This document shows positions 25,001-39,600 of a stretch of 64,000 nucleotides of DNA, in pieces. The DNA is taken from contig NC_037595.1 in NCBI RefSeq assembly GCF_003073045.1, positions 14,730,252 to 14,794,251 of the forward strand, written 5' to 3'. The position numbers were made by a program, and so were the translations under genes. How positions within the stretch are numbered: position 1 is the stretch's first letter; every line of letters starts with the position of its first letter. This DNA is from Pomacea canaliculata. Its lineage: Eukaryota > Mollusca > Gastropoda > Architaenioglossa > Ampullariidae. The notes below the pieces were generated by a model. That model saw nothing but the letters and a program-made list of their open reading frames with translations, made no database searches and was not told the origin of the DNA.

Positions 25001-27938
25001 GTGTTCATCCTGAATCCCCAAAGGACAAAACAAGTCCTGACAAATGTCAGATGGACTTGAAATCTACTGAAGAAGGTAACAGTGTGCATGCCAGCCATCA
25101 GACACCTAGTCTAGAGTCAGTCACGGCTCATCTGGTAGAAGAAGTTCACAAAGAAGACATGACACCAACTTCAGTCAGTAGAACAGAAGGATCGTCTGTT
25201 GGCAACAAGGACAGGGAGCGATGCAGCACACCTGTTTTAGATGGGCGCCGACGTAGCCGCCCTACCAGTCCAATGGTGTCTGAAGGTGCAGGAGTAGATC
25301 AGCGAGATGTAGAGGTTTCAGTCCCAGATCGCAGGCGCATACCTACAGCAGAACTTTTGGAGCAGAGACTTAGTGCCTTTAAAAAATCATCATCGCTTAC
25401 AAGCATGCCTGAGCATGAACATGAGGAGATGGACAATAAAGCTGCAGCTCACAACAGCAAACGCTCACCCACTTCTGACTCACTCCATGACAGTAGCCAG
25501 GAGGATGGTTCAAGTCGGGTCTCCACCCATCAACGCACGCACTCGTTTGGATCAGAAGCTGATTTGACCACAGCCAAAAGTGGGAGAAAGGAAGCAGGCA
25601 TTGCATCCCTGCTGGCTAAACTGCAAGTTATAACCCACAGCCAAGAGGCCAGCCGAAGGGAAACAGGCACTCGTTTGCGTAGACGCTCTAATGAGGAAGA
25701 CGAAAAACACAAGGGCACTGGCCGCACTCGCCACATTAGTGAGTCTGACAATGACATGTCATCAGATGCTGGCAGTAGTCTCCCTCCTCGTGCTCCCATT
25801 AGCGACAGTTCATCAGGCAGTCACTCTGATGATGGCAAAGTTCTCCATACTTACCATCGCACTCATAGAAGGTAAAGGTCAAGGCAAACTGTTGTAGCTT
25901 ATTTAGGTTTTATGTTTGTCTAATCTTATGATTGAGTTTCTGCTAGTTGAATATAGATTTTCTGCCTTCGCTGTCATTCGCTTTTGACGATGAGACAGAG
26001 CTGTAAGAGAAGGACTCATTTTCCAAGGTGATTTAATTTGCAGGAGTCCCTCGGACCAACAGCGCCAGGTGTCTTGCTCTGACACCATGAACAGTCTGCC
26101 AGTGCACAGCCCCATCATCATGGAGGGTCGCAAACAAAATACAAATGTTCGGCGTAATGCCTCATTTCATGCACTTCCATCTCGACCAGCAGACAGCAAT
26201 CTTGCCAGCCAGTGCACCGAGGCCAGTGCCTCTCGATCTGCAGACAACAGTCAGTGTGCTGAGGTCAGTAGTACACTTTAGCCCCTGCTGATTACTTTCT
26301 TTCCAAGAAGCAGTTACAGCGCTCTGGAAGCAGAATTGATGAACTTTATCATCAGAAAATATTTCTTTTATCTACATTGTATTTTATGAATAAAAAAAAA
26401 GTTGTTCGTGATTGATGCTAGTGTTCCTGGACTATTGATGCTAGTGTTCCCTTGTGATTATAGTCAGTTGACTAGTCCACCTGCTCCTTTTCCTCTGCAG
26501 ATTTATGACACTCTCCATTCTTGCTGTTTGTCCTAGGATTCCTCTCTGTGTCTTCTTTGTTTGTCTTTTATTACCTGTTTGCATAGTTGTTTCTCTTTCT
26601 GTCCTTCATATCCTGTTCATGTTTCCTACTTGGCTTAAATACTGAGTTGATGCTCTTAGTGTGATTATGTGTTATATAAATTGCATGTTTGTTACTATTG
26701 TTAATCATTGTACAAAAGTAGTAGGTACGAGAAAGAACCAAGCCATAACATTACAATGATGCATAATGTGCTAAGCATGGAATATATTATGCATCACTGT
26801 GAAGTAAAGTTAAAGCTTTTATATAAAGGAGTTTCAGTGTCACATTTTTGTCACTTGGCTTCGGAAACATGAAAACTCCATGGGACACATAACTTCATTC
26901 ATTTATATACTGAGGTGGGGTGTAGATAATTGCATACTGCAGCCTCTGGGTAAGCCTGTTTACTTGCAGTTTTGCTTTTGAGCTGGCGGGAATATCCGCA
27001 GATTGTGTCTTAGTTCAGTAATGATGGAGAGTAGGAAATATTAAATCCTCTGTAGGTGTAGTTACAACTGATGAAGAAGCAAGACAGTAGGACATGTCAT
27101 CTTTGTCTGTTTAGGAGATAACAGCTCCCATGACTTCTAGCCAAATGGATGATGGTGGATCTACTGGTAGGGTGCCCAGTCCACAGGTGGGTTCTGCCTG
27201 CTTAGTTGCTCATAGAATAATTTTTATAACAGAAACAAATTTAGAATATTCACAAATCTCCTTATCATTACAAATGTTGAATTTAGTTTAGCTTGAATAT
27301 TTTCATGTAGTTGTCATGCAAACATGCTGCTGAAATGTTTGTTCTCATTCCAGCTCTCTGTAGTTTATTTTATAGAAGTTCTGTTACACAGAATTGTTTA
27401 GGTAAGATGATTGTCAGCTTCACTTGATAGTTATGCCTGGCTGCACCATTCCAAACATTTCTTGCCTTGGGTGTTGCAAAAAACCCAATTTAAGTTTTCT
27501 TCTGTTTTTCTTATGTCATTTGTCCTAACTGTGCCCCTACTTTATTAATTCTTCTTATGAAGTTAATTGATGGGAACATTCTTAAACAAATGAAAAATAA
27601 GTCAAGAGTGAAAAATGAAGAACTGTAACTAAAGATGGTTTCCTGATCATAAGGGTATAGTATGCACATGTGTGAGTTTCAAATCATGCATATTCTTTGG
27701 TGGACAGTCATGTAATAATTCATTGCAAAAGCTGTAACATTTATTGAGAAACTTGTGAAAAATCCTTTTCTTGCAGTACAACTCACTATGACAAGATATT
27801 GTGTTGCAGGAATCGCTGGGCAATCCACGATGTAGTATACGTTCTCGTTCTCCAAGTCCCAATCGTAATCGTCAGCCTGTCCTTTCTGCTGCTCAGTTGA
27901 AAAGACAAGGGGAAACAACTGGGAAATCATCTTCTTAA
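1046..27938 (+). CDS. CEP97: CEP97-like centrosomal protein with LRR, IQ, coiled coil and FN3 domain
   Basis: In vertebrates CEP97 caps centrioles with CP110 and restrains ciliogenesis. Coding exons: 1046-1064, 2302-2447, 2700-2802, 3137-3192, 4143-4244, 5472-5585, 6615-6697, 7422-7505, 7906-8014, 15795-15909, 17376-18050, 18730-18874, 18997-19072, 19237-19446, 19721-19808, 19980-20072, 22047-22244, 23772-23868, 24159-25871, 26044-26263, 27115-27186, 27810-27938 (TAA). All phases close: 4647 nt, 1548 residues, against about 865 in human. Residues ~20-270 are leucine-rich repeats plus cap; [46 protein letters not shown] and LQTAEDA align with vertebrate CEP97. An IQ motif ([15 protein letters not shown]) lies at ~540 with a coiled coil after it. 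Residues ~766-860 form an FN3 fold, and the rest is Ser/Arg-rich and probably disordered. Intron 7 is AT-AC (U12 type) and intron 14 appears GC-AG. Identity is secure; exons 16-22 rest on phase continuity and ORF quality. Confidence 0.9.
1065..2301 (+). other. CEP97 intron 1
   Basis: GT-AG intron (gtaatc...ttttag), 1237 bp, AT-rich with several poly-T tracts. I see no gene or recognisable repeat in it. Confidence 0.75.
3534..3748. mobile_element. hAT-type MITE with 8-bp target duplication
   Basis: Non-autonomous DNA transposon in CEP97 intron 4. Terminal inverted repeats are CAGTGGTTCTTAAC at 3542 and, on the other strand, TAGTGGTTTTTAAC ending at 3740. The element is about 199 bp. It is flanked by CCCTAGAC (3534-3541) and CCTTAGAC (3741-3748), an 8-bp duplication with one mismatch. 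The CAGTGGTTCT terminus and 8-bp duplication are hallmarks of the hAT superfamily. There is no coding capacity. Confidence 0.85.
5890..6480 (-). mobile_element. Degenerate LINE fragment (RTE-like), antisense in CEP97 intron 6
   Basis: Read on the minus strand, interrupted frames resemble the linker between endonuclease and reverse transcriptase of RTE-like non-LTR elements, for example [20 protein letters not shown]. By eye the DNA is alignable to 41.99-42.59 kb: a shared 'gactgcatccattct'-like block, a shared 'ctagctgccttca' block and a shared 'tagcacttc' block. Many stops and indels show an old, dead copy. Boundaries are approximate. Confidence 0.6.
6541..6600 (+). repeat. AAT/ATT-rich microsatellite
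   Basis: Runs of AAT followed by ATT (aataataataataataatc, attattattattt) just before CEP97 exon 7. The two halves are inverted relative to each other and could form a hairpin. Confidence 0.7.
6698..7421 (+). other. U12-type AT-AC intron (CEP97 intron 7)
   Basis: The donor is ATATCCTTTT at 6698, the minor-spliceosome consensus, directly after GATCAGGA. The branch-site consensus TTCCTTAAC lies at 7405-7413, about 10 nt before the acceptor AC at 7420-7421. Removing 6698-7421 joins GA to A and restores the frame as DQE-GFDYRPY, matching vertebrate CEP97 at GFDYRPY. A GT donor cannot be used here because the frame meets TGA at about 6714 with no suitable GT before it. Confidence 0.9.
7640..7801. 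repeat. Candidate interspersed repeat in CEP97 intron 8
   Basis: A CpG-bearing block (gcgttatgacgtttacaacg ... gaggaccgcctgta) sits within very AT-rich intron DNA, 100 bp before exon 9. Its right end, read in reverse, is TACAGGCGGTCCTCGGGTTA. This looks like a transposon terminus, but I could not find a matching left end. Confidence 0.3.
8015..15794 (+). other. CEP97 intron 9 (7.8 kb) with a CpG-richer block
   Basis: The largest intron of the gene, GT-AG. It holds GT microsatellites (~8250, ~8993), a poly-G tract (~9385) and a C12A12-like tract (~9547-9571). From about 10.85 to 13.8 kb the DNA is visibly richer in CpG than its surroundings. I recognise no exon or RNA gene. The minus-strand open frame at 10959-11531 (190 codons) matches no family I know. 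Confidence 0.6.
18238..18330 (+). repeat. Short interspersed repeat with AAT tract, copy 1
   Basis: AATAATAATAA followed by 'atttgtaaagctcatact' and 'aaggagcatgctttaaacg'. The order of blocks (AAT repeat, TTTRTAAAGC, CTTTA) resembles 23104-23190, so this is probably one family of short interspersed repeats. Boundaries are approximate. Confidence 0.35.
18440..18700 (-). mobile_element. LINE 3' end fragment, copy 1 (antisense, CEP97 intron 11)
   Basis: On the minus strand the DNA closely matches 21.33-21.52 kb. Shared blocks include 'acaggattttta', 'gtgcagcaaaaca' and 'cctcttccgtaaa'. In the second copy the corresponding frame reads [16 protein letters not shown], typical of the C-terminus of non-LTR reverse transcriptases. 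It is non-functional and truncated. Confidence 0.7.
19447..19720 (+). other. GC-AG intron (CEP97 intron 14)
   Basis: Exon 14 ends AGCCAG and continues as gcaagt, a consensus GC donor. The acceptor is ctgcag at 19715-19720. The junction keeps the frame and continues a coiled-coil heptad pattern (ATLQSQ joined to [11 protein letters not shown]). Reading through instead gives a non-heptad tail and then a stop. Confidence 0.7.
20073..22046 (+). other. CEP97 intron 16
   Basis: GT-AG intron (gtaagt...tttcag), about 2 kb, very T-rich from 20.4 to 20.7 kb. Apart from the LINE 3' end at ~21.13-21.54 kb I see no gene. Open frames here are shadows of T-rich sequence. Confidence 0.6.
21130..21545 (+). 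mobile_element. LINE 3' end fragment, copy 2 (CEP97 intron 16)
   Basis: Plus-strand frames encode a reverse-transcriptase C-terminal tail: [14 protein letters not shown], then [16 protein letters not shown], then a stop inside the usual [11 protein letters not shown] block. The pattern is typical of animal non-LTR elements. The copy is interrupted by stops and shifts. It is inverted relative to the copy at 18.44-18.70 kb. Confidence 0.75.
22108..24224 (+). other. FN3 domain of the CEP97-like protein (exons 17-19)
   Basis: Three exons encode one fibronectin type III fold of about 95 residues. It starts near [10 protein letters not shown], has the strand-B Trp in VVLHWLP, the turn ITGYKIYIN, and the [16 protein letters not shown] signature of strands E-F before the closing strand. 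The introns interrupt the fold after SPIT-G and in the Y-K pair. Intron phases (1 and 2) agree across all three exons. Confidence 0.85.
23098..23345 (+). repeat. Short interspersed repeat with AAT tract, copy 2
   Basis: AATAATAATAATGAGGATTT, then 'agcactttttcaataatttgc' blocks and 'gagccctttaca', in CEP97 intron 17. Similar in layout to 18238-18330. It has no coding function that I can see. Confidence 0.4.
24610..24651 (+). repeat. 21-bp in-frame tandem duplication in CEP97 exon 19
   Basis: AGTTCTGCAGCTAGCCAGTC is repeated exactly with a 21-bp period and encodes SSAASQS twice within the Ser-rich tail. Confidence 0.85.
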
Positions 27939-29149
27939 ACCCCTGTGCGCACACAGCACCAAGTGACATTCAGCTTTGCGGTGCAAAATCTTTCTAATCA
28001 GAATTGTCAATCATCTTTGCTTACTTGGACTTCAAAAGTACATGGCACTCTGAATACAGACAGCACTAAATGGTTCTGTGAATACAGAGTTGTAAAATTC
28101 AGAGTTTATGAATGTCTCAACCTCCTGCCTTAAGACTAGCATGACTTTTGCCTGTAAAATTTTAGGGTCTGTACAGAATTAGTATACATCAAACAACACT
28201 TGCTATTTGCAGCTGGTAAAAATGCTGAGCATAGCATGTAAGAATGACTGTATTGCATTGTATCATTTGTTGCATCCTGACAATAAGACAGTGGTGATGA
28301 TGTCAACACTACCAGTGTTAATAATGATGAAAATCAACAGTTTCTGTGGTGAGTGTAAAGATTGCAGATTGAAGATCTTAAACTGAGCAATAATGTCTAC
28401 ACATCTAGTACAGATGTGAGAGGTCTTGTATTTCTGGGTATGCTGGGAATACAGAGAGCACAAAACTGGAATATTTGAGTGCTCCACGTCTCTCATGTGT
28501 ATCTACTTCTGCTTGAAACATGGGACCATGTGATTAGTGGTACTTTAAAATCATTAAGCTTGGAGTAAAATAATGAAGAAGTCCATGTGCCATAAATTCT
28601 AGGTCCAATGTCAGCTTCTCGTTTTTAAGGAATGGTTTTCTCTTTACTTTGTCTGCTGATTAGCTCATTCGTTTAAATGTGCTGAAATTTTTTTTTAAGA
28701 TGCTTAATGATGACATGTAGATGCTGAAGGCCTATTAGTATAATTAGGCTTTTACAGCAAATATCAGGATCATAGATGCTAAAATAATTATTTTAAGTTC
28801 AACATATAACTGTAGTGGAAAATTCAGTGAGTTTGACTATTTATTTATGATCCGAAAAAAAAGAAAAAGGTTTGATTCATAGGCAGAAGGTATCTGCTCA
28901 GCTGCTATCAACACTTAAGTAAAATCTATCACAAAATGTTATTTAATAGTTTTATTATTACCACTTTGTATTATTTAGCAGGAAAAAACTGCAAAAATTA
29001 ACATGTTACAACACTGAAAGCCATTTATCCAGTGATTATTTTTACATTTATGTGTTCAAAATCCCCTTGAAAAAGAACTCATGTAAGTGACTGTACATGC
29101 ATAAGTCTGTATTCATATCAGACAATTTAACGCAACATAAGGTTTTTGG

Positions 29150-29300
29150 TGAGCATTGAGGGGAGCTAATAAACACAAAGACATCATTGAAGGGAGAGCT
29201 AATAGTCAACATCGAGACTGCATTAAGGGGAGAAAACAAACATCAAGACCGCATTGAGGGGAGAAAATATAATGCAATATCAAGAGCAGTGAGCGGAGAC
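29150..29300 (+). repeat. Degenerate minisatellite, ~31-38 bp units
   Basis: Four to five imperfect units built around GCATTGAGGGGAG followed by AACAYMRAGAC-like sequence. They lie in the probable CEP97 3' UTR. Confidence 0.65.
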
Positions 29301-29398
29301 AGAAAAGTTTTAAAATCTAAAGTTTCAAATGTTTTCTGAGTTCCATTTCCTTGCTAATTGATCTTATGTTTATCTTGCAAAAACAAAATTCCTGTATA

Positions 29399-29525
29399 TA
29401 GTGGTGTAGGAACAAGGGGGCAGCCGCCTGATCAAATAAAAAATAACGAGGAGCCAAGAATATGAGTCATTCACTGTCAGCATGGAGTTTGCCCCTACAA
29501 AGCTGATTATCTTCCTACGCCACTG
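29399..29525. mobile_element. MITE-like element with terminal inverted repeats
   Basis: The left end TAGTGGTGTAGGAAC and the complement of the right end, CAGTGGCGTAGGAAG, match at 12 of 15 positions. The element is about 127 bp. CAGTGGCGTAGG-type ends are common in animal DNA transposons. No clear target duplication is visible. It contains an AATAAA. Confidence 0.55.
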
Positions 29526-32500
29526 AAAATGTATGTGTAGTTCTCTTTATGCCATTCCTTAACACACAAGTCAAATTCTTAACTGCCTTCAGGATGTATA
29601 ATTCATGTTTAATGACAAGCTGAAATGCTGGTGATATTTATGAATGTACTGGGTGATGGTTCTTTTTGAAAAAAAGTATAATTTTAAATAACATTTGTTC
29701 TTTTACTAATTTCAATATGTTCTTTTCTTGTCATTTTTCAGTTTCTTTAAAAACTGTTTCGATTTTCAGTCCTTTCATGGTGGATTCCAGTTAAAGATGT
29801 GTTCATGTAATACTTGTGATCTCAGGTTTATTTCTGTGAAACAAAACAACCATGAAATAAAATTTTTCCACTGGTTTTCTTATTGTTGCAGCTGGTAATT
29901 TTATTTTGTAATATTTAAAAATTGTTAGTATTAGAGCAGATTTGCACACAGATGAATTTGGAGTGTTGCTTCTATTTGTGCATCACAATAAGTTGGGTGT
30001 TTTATGTTATACTTTTGCTTTTTCTTTCATTCGGCAAGAGAGCTTTGGTGTTAATCAGCTGCAAGGACCAGAACAGCAAAAGAGAGGTTCCTACAACACA
30101 TCATCCAATCTTGTCACAGCAATATTAATATTTGAGGGATCACTGTGATTAGTATTGTCAAATATTTGGTTGTCATGTAAAATTTGCCTTTGTCTTGACA
30201 AAAATAAGAAGCACCTGGTCTTGGCATATTGCTTTAACAGCGATAGAAGTGGATGAACACCTAGTTGCATAATGGAGTTTAAGAAAATTTCATCCACCAG
30301 GAAAGAATTGTTTTTCGTCCACCAAGCAAGTATGCACAGATAAATCTCTAAGTTGCTATCAGGTAAATGGCACCATTATGGTATCTCCTGCAAAAACATT
30401 GAGTTTTATCATTAACTTTTTTTGGGCGGAAGGAGTGGGGGTTAAAGAACTGGTACAGTGAATAAAATTCTGAATTCAAGCACTAATGAAGGTTGTAGCG
30501 CATGTGAAAATTTAACACATGCAAACAAGGCATTGCAATAAGGCTATCTTTCTGATGACATAGAGGTCTTGACCTCTTTCCAGAATTAATTTGTTGGTGT
30601 TTATCACCATGTCAGCTACCAAGGCTATGCTGTGGTGAAAAATGTTCCTGGTTACTTAGCAACTCCCCCAGAACACAGGGAGAGGTGCGATATTTAAACA
30701 TGTGAAGCTTGTGAAACAAATAGTATTTTTTGCACTCTGTGCATCTTGTAATGAGCTATAGCCAGTCACCTGAAAAAGATATCTTGCATTCAGATGATCT
30801 TTTAAGGCGACTATCGTAAAAATACACTTTTTACATCATGACAAACTATTTGCACAAAACAGAAAACAGAAGATTTTCAAGCTCTTTACCAATTCTAAAC
30901 ATTTAAAAATGCAATAATTGGTTTTGTAGTGCGTTATTTCATTTAATAAACATTGGACTAGCACATTTTAATGGAATGGCAATGAATAAGCAAAAGGAAC
31001 AGTGACTAGTTACAAAAATATTTAAAAGAAAAGAAATTAAACTACTGTAAACAACTGCAGTGTAAAGAAAATGAGATCAGAACAGTAAATAAATTCAAAT
31101 AAATTCCCCAATGAGGTGATAACCAAACGTTAACATCCATAAGAGGTATTAGTAAACTATGTATTGCTAATAATGTTAGTGTACACAAATTCAACTTTAT
31201 TAGAAACTACAGAACAGCTTGTGTCTGCACAGACTATGCATCAGAAGCTTATATTCAATTACCAGTAAAGCTGAGGCTACTACATTAAATTAAAAGACTG
31301 TTCTTACAAAACACATAAACAGTAGCTTTTATACAATAAAATTCAACCATGATCCATAGTTCACAGGTGATATAGTTAAAAGTAAGAATCTGCCCCCTGC
31401 ATTGCACATAGCTAAATATATTCTAAGGAAGCTGTCAATATAGGACATGCTTACTAGAGATAAAGCAACCTTTGATAAATAACCCTAAACATGGAAAATG
31501 ATAACAGCACTAGTAGTGCTTGCAAATTATTCATATTTTTTAATGGCTGAAATAAGGTGATAATAGGTGTGGTGTTTTTTTTTTTATATGATGACCCGAC
31601 AGTCTAGACTCCTGTGAGTTCTATAAAGGAATTTGGGGGTAAACACAACAGAGGGAAAATGTTACTTAAAAAATATGAGAGAATCTAGACCTATCTCTCT
31701 GTTTACAGATAAAGAAAAACTGTATATAAACACAGCTGTCAACAGGTCAATGAAGACCTAAAATCTCTGGCAATTGAGTAGGTATAACGTGACCGTAGGT
31801 CACTGCCCACTGATGCAACCATAGGGATATTACTTTGTGGATGCAACAGCAGTCAAAATTACATAATATACCATGTGCAGTGTTGTCAACAAATGCCATT
31901 TTTCTCTGAAGGAGATATTGTTAGGAATACTGCTTTTATGTACATGGATTTGGATTCCCAATCAAAGATTGCATGCTATTCAATGGCTTTGTTGTTTATA
32001 AAAAAGACTGATTACATTGGCAGTCATGTGACAACTCTGCTAGCATACTGCTTTGCTATGGTTTGGTGACAAGGTTGGGAAGTTGATGTGAATGGCCTAA
32101 AAGTACTTGAGTTAGTGTAATTTTCTTTAATCCCTGAGGACAATATACACAAGCTGTAAAACCACAAAAAAAAACCCATCAAACCAATAGTTTACAAAAA
32201 TTGGGAAATAAAAGTAGCAATATATGTGCATCGGATTTTGTATAAATGTCAGCATGCAGAGGCAAATTCTTTACCTGATTGAAAAGATATGGCTTTCTTC
32301 AATAAAAATAATTGTAAAAGGTCAGTATGGCCAATATTTTCAGTAAGAGGAATCTGATGGAAAGTGATTAAGGTCCAGTTTTATTTAATGAAAAATGTCA
32401 TTTAAAAATGGATTTACAGCAATCTGGATACTGGGCTAGTAACAAAACATAACCTCACATTGGCAGCTAGGCCCCTGGCTGGTGACTTCACCTTATACAC

Positions 32501-33585
32501 TCTTGTATGCCACATTGAGTGACTTGCAGGCTGAGATATAGAGGCCTTAAAGCTGACAGCAGACACTAAATTACACTTCTTTAACCTACAAGCAAAGATA
32601 ATAACTTTAATACAAGGAGCGGTTGACCGATGCCTGACTGCTGCTCCACAGCACTGCATTACAAGAAGTGGCTGGCAGGTAGATCCTGGCTTATACAAAT
32701 GCATTTCTACACCAACGACTTTAAATGTCAAACTGTGTGCCTGAACATGAGCACTATTGTCACCAAATTTCTGGCATCTCTGCAAGCTTAGATCACTCAA
32801 CAAAAGACAGGAATGATAACTCAAAAAAGAGGAATGATACAGGTTACAGTGATGTAGCCTTGTTCAATGTTTCTGGTTTTTACACTTTCTATACAAGAAA
32901 TAATTATTTTATTTTTTTACACAAATATTTAAATTCTGACTTTTTGTCTCAGGTGGTAGGATGTATAAAATTAATCAAGAGAATAAAGAAGATGAGAGAT
33001 CAGAATAAGTGTTACAAAATTTGATATCTTCACAAGCTAGCTTCAAAGTATTAAAGGCATAAATGTGTCTAATGGTACAATGCATGATACAAAACAAGCT
33101 GCATATAATTCTTCATAAATTATAAATGTTCCTAAAATACCTTGTAGATAGTGTGAAAGCACAGAATATGAATCAAAGTAATTAACAGTATCTTGTTGAC
33201 ATGTAAAAAGAAGATAAATCACAGTTATGGTGGTGAACATGAAGTAGACTTAACAACCCCATTCCCACCTCCTTTTCATCTTTACATAAACAAGAAGCTC
33301 AGCTGCCCCAAAAGAGACATAATGGATATGAAATGGTAAAGCACTGCCTGTAATGACACTGCAACATGACTGACAAACATAGCCTGTGACACAATTATCA
33401 GGAGATAAGTGCTACAAGTAACTGTAGTACTCGCATGTGATTTTACCCTTGACAGATGTCAAGGGGTTTTCAGCATTGTCACATCTTTATGCCTTCACAG
33501 GCTTTCTTGGGCAAGTATAAAACAGATCACATGAAAATGGACGTTGAGAATTCTTAGTCTGGATATAGCCAAGCTACCAGGCATC

Positions 33586-33695
33586 TTCAGATGATCACAG
33601 TCAAATGATCAAATGATCACAATCATCATTAATACATGTCTTTAGATGATCACAATCATTCACACATGTCTTCAGATGATCACAGTCTCTGTCCT
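33586..33695 (+). repeat. Small tandem repeat rich in TGATCA
   Basis: About three imperfect units of roughly 32 bp (catgtcttcagatgatcaca-like), each with the palindrome TGATCA. Confidence 0.65.
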
Positions 33696-34034
33696 CCTGA
33701 TGCTGTGAACTGCCACAGTGCAAGAAGTTTCACATTAATTCTACATTCATTGCAGCACTCTGCCTATGGCTTGCTGCTTAATTTGGATTTTTTGTCATCC
33801 TTGTCTGCAGGCCCAGTTTGAAGTGTCTGTCTGATAAAGAATTAAGGTAAATTTCAAATAACATCTGTTCAGTGTAAGTGAAGGTAAAAGATTCAAGGGT
33901 GGAGTGCTCTAATAATCATGCAATAAGGCTACATTTGATGAATCAAAAAGGATAATGAAATACGTCATTAGTAAAGCAAACAGTACACTAAGTTTACTTC
34001 CATATTGAGGAAATGCACTTTACAAATTTTTTTA

Positions 34035-34057
34035 TCATCATCATCATCATCATCATT
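34035..34057 (+). repeat. (ATC)n microsatellite
   Basis: Seven ATC units in a row, at the edge of the LINE fragment. Confidence 0.85.
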
Positions 34058-34059
34058 AA

Positions 34060-34500
34060 CCAAAATCCAATACATTTTTATTGTCTATGTCCCTTTACAA
34101 GAGATACAGACATTTGTCTTTGGAGCTCGCAAGCAATAAGCCAAACACTATACAGTCAGATCTCACCCACCCATAAAATTGCAACACTCACTCTTAAATG
34201 CCCTCCTAGCAATAATTATCAGAGGCACATGCACACACACACACAGACACATGGTACATTTGTTAGTCTTGTTTAAGAATGAGATTGCAGTGGGTACAAA
34301 GGATTTGGTAAAGGCACTCTTTCTGGCAACCAGTTGTTTCCACCTAGGGCCAGAGGGGAGCATTTGTAAATGTGACTGGTGAAAGGAGTCTGTGACAATA
34401 CTGAGCATTTAACCTCACAGCCCTGGTGTATAAATCACTTAATGTCTTTGCGGAAGGCCAATGATCTTGGCAATCTTGACCACCCAAGCAAGCCCTATAT
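34060..34500 (-). mobile_element. L2-like LINE 3' fragment, copy 1
   Basis: On the minus strand it encodes LQMLPSGPRWKQLVARKSAF and KSFVPTAISFLNK, the conserved C-terminal motif of L2/CR1-group reverse transcriptases. Downstream is an ACAATAAAA-type 3' tail (plus 34068-34084). It aligns by eye with 36.0-36.45 kb. 5'-truncated and dead. Confidence 0.75.
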
Positions 34501-34600
34501 TTGATGGACAGAACACCGAATCACAATGATAGATTAAATGTGAGAATGCTTTCAATTAAGCTGCAATACATGTTACCATAATCTCTGACAGAGAAGGAAA

Positions 34601-38390
<3,790 letters not shown>

Positions 38391-38640
38391 TCTCTGTGCG
38401 CTTAATCTTATATCTGTCTTTCACTGACCACTGTTATGTTCTCCACGACTCCAGTAAACGTCGATTAATCTTACATTTACATAGAATAGCACTAACAACA
38501 AGTGGAAAGTAGAAAGCGCATTTCACTTTTCTTGTCGATCCGAATGTTTTGTTCAATTTTTTTTCTATTCACTCACATAAATCTTCGTGTGAAAGGTTTA
38601 CATCGATCTGCAAATGGTCAACACAGCGTTGAGAGCAACG
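38391..38640 (-). promoter_or_regulatory. Probable promoter/5' UTR of the CCDC28-type gene
   Basis: The sequence immediately upstream of the minus-strand ATG at 38390. It contains some CpG and a T-rich tract, but no TATA box I would trust. Assigned by position only. Confidence 0.35.
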
Positions 38641-39600
38641 ACTGAACCAAACGCCAAAAGCAACAGTAAACTAGATATTCTGCACCTCATTCAAATAAAA
38701 GATGCAGACGGTAAATATTTGGAGGATTTCACTGTAATGTTTCAATGAACTGCAAGCAAGCATTCTTAAATGTGCACAGGCATGTCATTCGTATATTTCT
38801 GAGCTTGGAAGTTGCTCCGGCAGCCATCGCGTCATACCAACTTATCTCCCTTGAATGAAACTACATTAATTTTTGAAAATTATATTTCCAAAATCCTGTG
38901 CCTGCAACATTTAAAATGTAATTACTCAACAAAATATTACGTCAAACGATTTCTTTATCAATACTTCTCGTTGACTTTCTGCAGAGTTTTGTAGCTATAT
39001 CTTTAAAATATTTTATTTTACTTCCGTCTCCCATCGTCTGCTACGCGAAACTTTAGGAGGAAGCACAATGCAGTCTGTTAGAAATTTAGGGAAACTCGCA
39101 ACAATGACAAAAAACAAAATTAGTCAAGGTCAGCTATAATTAATAATAAAGCATTTAATATAAAATATCGCAACGCCAAAATTGAAGAAAATCACCTTAA
39201 ATTTGGAACTAACTTGAAGAAATGGCCTGATCAGCAAGACCAGAAATGAGAAAATATATAGCAGCATGACAAATACATCACACAACACATAAATTTAAAA
39301 AAATAAATCATGCAATAAAGTCTAAAACTGATAACAAACCAATAGCAAGTGAAGTACAGGACTACACACTCACGCACATGTGTACACACCCACACACATC
39401 GACAAACGTAAGAGCAGCAGTTACAGTCTGGTGACAGTCCCGGCAGTTAGTGCACAAGACTGTAAACAATGATGTGTTTATGTGTATGGATATAGCAATA
39501 GTTCAGCTGTAAGATGGTATTCTCACGGCCAAGACAAAAATCAGGATAGGGACCTGAAACATCTGAACCCTATATGAGAGAAGTAAATCAGCTCAGGTAG
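38641..39600. other. Intergenic, no gene seen
   Basis: AT-rich DNA with a CA-rich low-complexity stretch near 39.36-39.41 kb. I find nothing codable. Confidence 0.5.

Larger units (their letters stand above)
27939..29880 (+). promoter_or_regulatory. Probable CEP97 3' UTR and polyadenylation signals
   Basis: AATAAA occurs at 29435-29440 and 29856-29861. The second is followed by a T/GT-rich stretch (ggttttcttattgttg), so an end near 29.88 kb is plausible. No coding frame of note lies in this stretch. Which signal is used cannot be told from sequence. Confidence 0.45.
29881..34600. other. Convergent 3' region between CEP97 and the CCDC28-type gene
   Basis: AT-rich DNA without supportable coding exons. 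Minus-strand AATAAA signals for the CCDC28-type gene exist, for example TTTATT on the plus strand near 34.08, 32.38 and 31.20 kb; I cannot choose among them. A LINE fragment (~34.06-34.50 kb) and small tandem repeats are listed separately. The minus-strand open frame at 32414-32824 matches nothing known to me. Confidence 0.5.

Noticed and set aside
26386..26394. AATAAA followed by poly-A at ~26.39 kb as the end of CEP97
   Set aside because: It lies in an intron; two further in-frame exons with good splice sites and a stop follow.
22047..27938. Possibility that exons 17-22 form a separate FN3 gene
   Set aside because: Exon phases join exactly to exon 16 and no start codon context or promoter stands out before exon 17; kept as a testable alternative only.
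32414..32824. Minus-strand 136-codon open frame in the convergent 3' region
   Set aside because: No recognisable domain and no splice signals linking it to the CCDC28-type gene.
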